Assembly: GCA_020725605.1 (NCBI GenBank)
Contig: DYER01000099.1
Coordinates: 1-46,034 of the forward strand
Length of the DNA: 46,034 nucleotides
Direction: 5' to 3'
From: Ammonifex sp.
GTDB lineage: Bacteria; Bacillota; Desulfotomaculia; Desulfotomaculales; DYER01
The translations under genes and the position numbers were made by a program. Shown piece by piece: positions 45,306-46,034 of this stretch (positions are counted from its first letter, which is position 1; every line of letters starts with the position of its first letter). The notes beneath the pieces were generated by a model that was given only the letters and a program-made list of their open reading frames with translations, did not search any database and was not told the DNA's origin.

Positions 45306-46034
45306 TTTTGTTGAAGGTAACCATGGTTACGGGAAGCTTTCCTGAAATGCCCTGTGGCGTTGGCGATTACACCTATCGCCTGGTGGAAGCACTTTTAGAG
45401 GGGGACGAAGGAATAAGGGTCGACGTGGTGACCAGTGCCGACAATCGGGTCAGGGTTCCCGATGCTCCCAGGCTTGCTATTCATCGGGTGAGTACCTGGA
45501 GTATGCGGGGGTTCCTCCGCCTGATGCAGCTGATAGCCAGCACCGGCCCGGACGTGGTGCATATCCAGTATCCTGCGAAGGGGTATGGCACCGGTCTTGC
45601 GCCCAACCTTGTCCCACTCCTCTGGCGTTTTTATCGGCCCGGGGTGCCGGTGGTGGTCACCTTGCACGAGTTTACCATTGCTCACCCGCTCCGGAAGTTG
45701 AGTGCTCTCTTTCTAATCCTCACTTCGCGCTGCCTGGTCGTCTGCGACCCGCGGGAGGAAAAGGCCCTCCGCTACTTCCGGTGGCCACGCGGCGGGCCAG
45801 AGTTGATCCCTCTAGGGGCTAATGTTCCAGTACAGTTCAAGTGCCACCTGCAGGCCCGTGAGGCTGACTGCCTGACGATCTGTCACTTTGGGTTTTTGGA
45901 CAAGTCTAAGGAAGGTTCTCTTTGCGTTGAAGCGCTATACTACCTGCAGAGAAAAGGGTTGCCTGCAAAACTCGTCTTTGTTGGTGGAGTAAAGCCGGAG
46001 GAAGAAGCCCGGCTGAGGGCGTTAGCGGCGGAAA
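45302..46034 (+). CDS. Glycosyltransferase family 4, N-terminal part, cut by window edge
   Basis: An open frame to the window end, absent from the track for that reason. GTG at 45302 overlaps the previous stop (GTGA) and gives MILLKVTMVTGSFPEMPCGV, followed by GDYTYRLVEALL, GPDVVHIQYPAKGYG, VVVTLHEFTIAHPLRKL and HFGFLDKSKEG. This is the N-terminal domain and the start of the nucleotide-sugar domain of a GT4 enzyme. The donor-site E-x7-E motif lies beyond the window. Confidence 0.85.
   Translation, partial: MILLKVTMVTGSFPEMPCGVGDYTYRLVEALLEGDEGIRVDVVTSADNRVRVPDAPRLAIHRVSTWSMRGFLRLMQLIASTGPDVVHIQYPAKGYGTGLAPNLVPLLWRFYRPGVPVVVTLHEFTIAHPLRKLSALFLILTSRCLVVCDPREEKALRYFRWPRGGPELIPLGANVPVQFKCHLQAREADCLTICHFGFLDKSKEGSLCVEALYYLQRKGLPAKLVFVGGVKPEEEARLRALAAE

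Overview
The window looks like a chromosomal segment of a GC-rich, endospore-lineage Firmicute, probably a Clostridia/Peptococcaceae-type anaerobe (Desulfotomaculum/Pelotomaculum/Moorella-like). This is inferred from the tepA-ylzJ pair typical of spore-forming Firmicutes, an SLH-domain surface protein, separate Wzz and BY-kinase proteins (Gram-positive style), strong Shine-Dalgarno sequences in front of many TTG/GTG starts, sigma-54-controlled fermentation genes and an oxygen-sensitive 4-hydroxybutyryl-CoA dehydratase family. No rRNA, tRNA or CRISPR array was seen.

Left half (1-26.7 kb): a catabolic island for CoA-activated short hydroxy- or fatty acids. A divergent control region separates a thiolase (minus strand, cut by the window edge) from an unusual acyl-CoA ligase-crotonase fusion. 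Next come a small membrane protein with a sodium:solute symporter, a decayed acyl-CoA ligase, a MaoC-like protein, a broken IS1182-type transposase, and a complete Liv-type ABC importer (H-M-G-F-K order). An operon of acyl-CoA ligase, 3-hydroxyacyl-CoA dehydrogenase, acyl-CoA dehydrogenase, enoyl-CoA hydratase, second ligase, metallo-beta-lactamase-fold (lactonase-like) hydrolase and a 4-hydroxybutyryl-CoA dehydratase paralogue follows. The block ends with an MFS remnant, a hotdog thioesterase, a CBS-PAS-PAS-AAA-HTH sigma-54 activator and a canonical 4-hydroxybutyryl-CoA dehydratase. Read together, these can take 4-hydroxybutyrate (perhaps from gamma-butyrolactone) through 4-hydroxybutyryl-CoA, crotonyl-CoA, 3-hydroxybutyryl-CoA and acetoacetyl-CoA to two acetyl-CoA.

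The most notable signal is regulatory. Four good -24/-12 sigma-54 promoters (TGGYAC-N5-TTGCA) precede the thiolase, the fusion gene, livH and the ligase operon. Upstream of the fusion gene and of the ligase operon lie clusters of three 20-bp palindromes, GyGGTGy-N6-rCACCry. In both places the two promoter-proximal sites have centres exactly 21 bp apart and sit about 62 bp upstream of the -24 GG. This looks like a regulon with enhancer sites for a TyrR-type activator, and the activator encoded at 23 kb is the obvious candidate.

Middle (26.7-31.4 kb): ylzJ and tepA on the minus strand with a small disrupted coiled-coil gene, then uppP and a secreted SLH-domain protein on the plus strand, with recognisable sigma-A promoters and a strong intrinsic terminator.

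Right third (31.5-46 kb): an exopolysaccharide/surface-glycan locus: Wzy/ligase-like protein with TPRs, Wzz, BY-kinase with a tyrosine tail, WbaP-type initiating transferase, CysD/PAPS-reductase-like PP-loop protein, sulfatase-fold enzyme with Thr at the nucleophile position, second O-antigen-ligase-type protein, and a run of overlapping glycosyltransferase/methyltransferase genes that continues past the window end. Base composition drops visibly after about 38.8 kb, suggesting a separately acquired glycan cassette.
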